From CAMCXT01 sp046302715 (GTDB taxonomy: Bacteria; Bacteroidota; Bacteroidia; M30B66), in assembly GCA_046302715.1 (NCBI GenBank), contig JBKCHQ010000190.1:1-5301 (forward strand): a DNA stretch of 5,301 nt. The letters are read 5' to 3'. Under the pieces are notes generated by a model that ran no database searches, was not told the DNA's origin, and saw nothing but the letters and a program-made list of their open reading frames with translations. A program made the position numbers and the translations under genes. Shown piece after piece: positions 4,964-5,301 of this stretch; position 1 is the stretch's first letter, and every line of letters begins with the position of its first letter.

Positions 4964-5301
4964 TTTTTTTTTTGCAGCTCATATCTAAGCTGCACCAATC
5001 CATTGGGGTAGTATTTACAGGCAATAAGTGCTAAATTTCCGTATAGCGATGGGTGTTCCTGGAACAGACGCGTGCCTCCACCCAACAGAACAGGAATAAC
5101 GCTAAGTGTAATTTCATCTACCAATTGCGCAGCCAGTAATTGCGTAATGACGCTGCCACCGCCGTCGCAATAAATCATGCCGCCTTTAGTGGCCTTTAAA
5201 TCCCGCACAAAGCTTATAAGTTCGTCGTTTATAAACCGTACGTGTCGGTCTTCCTTGCTTTGTTTGCGACTAAACACGAAGCATTCTTTTCCTTCGTAGG
5301 G
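4960..5301 (-). CDS. RibD C-terminal/dihydrofolate reductase-like protein, 5' truncated by window edge
   Basis: The minus-strand frame is open to the right edge, so the true start lies beyond 5301; the GTG at 5275-5277 is internal. The visible 113 residues begin PYEGKECFVFSRK, the usual 'PY-x-GK-x-x-x-VFSR' of this family. They continue with a helix (NDELISFVRDLKA), GGMIYCDGGGSVITQLLAA and VDEITLSVIPVLLGGGTRLF, which form the NADPH-binding and core-strand region of the RibD C-terminal/DHFR fold. The end is LQLR-like, LVQLRYELQKKN. Members are NADPH-dependent reductases; stand-alone ones like this (YyaP/YwjB type) have no settled substrate, and it is not shown to be a folate or riboflavin enzyme. 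It runs toward clpS and shares the palindromic TTAA (4960-4963), so each strand reads its own TAA there. Its last codons include a run of ten A's. Confidence 0.87.
   Translation of the reverse strand, partial: PYEGKECFVFSRKQSKEDRHVRFINDELISFVRDLKATKGGMIYCDGGGSVITQLLAAQLVDEITLSVIPVLLGGGTRLFQEHPSLYGNLALIACKYYPNGLVQLRYELQKKN
4973..4994. repeat. 7-bp inverted repeat at the 3' end of the reductase gene
   Basis: TGCAGCT at 4973-4979 and AGCTGCA at 4988-4994 are perfect inverted copies around an 8-base loop. On the plus strand a T10 run (4964-4973) comes before the stem; on the minus strand the stem is followed by A's. Neither direction gives the stem-then-U layout of an intrinsic terminator, so its function is unclear. 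It lies inside coding sequence of the reductase. Confidence 0.35.

Noticed and set aside
4964..4994. T10 run plus hairpin as a terminator after clpS
   Set aside because: On the plus strand the T-run precedes the stem, and on the minus strand the stem is followed by A's; neither is a rho-independent layout.
1..5301. A new defence, mobile or biosynthetic system
   Set aside because: The recognisable genes are common chromosomal families with no transposase, integrase, toxin-antitoxin pair, nuclease, CRISPR repeat or obvious composition break.

Overview
The window looks like an ordinary chromosomal stretch from a member of the Bacteroidota. Four genes have an AT-rich box matching, or one base off, the Bacteroidota -7 promoter element TAnnTTTG just upstream. 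Shine-Dalgarno sequences are mostly absent. The 7TM-HD protein, the OB-fold lipid-anchored-like small protein and the ClpS protein also read like Bacteroidota versions of their families. Base composition is moderately AT-rich. I see no mobile element, CRISPR array, phage gene, tRNA or rRNA. I do not assign a genus.

Layout, left to right. (1) 1-114, +: the last 37 codons of a PiT-type phosphate permease. (2) 168-1097, +: a DUF58 protein with a von Willebrand A-like metal site. (3) 1148-3235, +: a 7TM-HD membrane phosphohydrolase of the PgpH type, the family that degrades cyclic di-AMP. (4) 3236-3670, -: a small membrane-anchored OB-fold (tRNA_anti-like) protein whose stop abuts the PgpH stop. 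(5) 3694-4003: a roughly 310-base AT-rich gap with several palindromes and a possible 44-codon ORF that overlaps the next start as ATGA. (6) 4004-4648, +: PlsY, the acyl-phosphate glycerol-3-phosphate acyltransferase. (7) 4685-4963, +: the N-degron adaptor ClpS. (8) 4960-5301, -: the C-terminal part of a RibD/DHFR-like reductase, running off the right edge.

How the genes relate. Most seem to be individually promoted housekeeping genes rather than one pathway. Membrane and envelope themes recur (phosphate uptake, DUF58, PgpH signalling, PlsY phospholipid synthesis), but a functional link is only inference. The most distinctive features are organisational: very short or absent 5' leaders, two convergent gene pairs with touching or overlapping stop codons, and a palindrome-rich regulatory gap before plsY. 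I found no convincing evidence for a novel multi-gene system.
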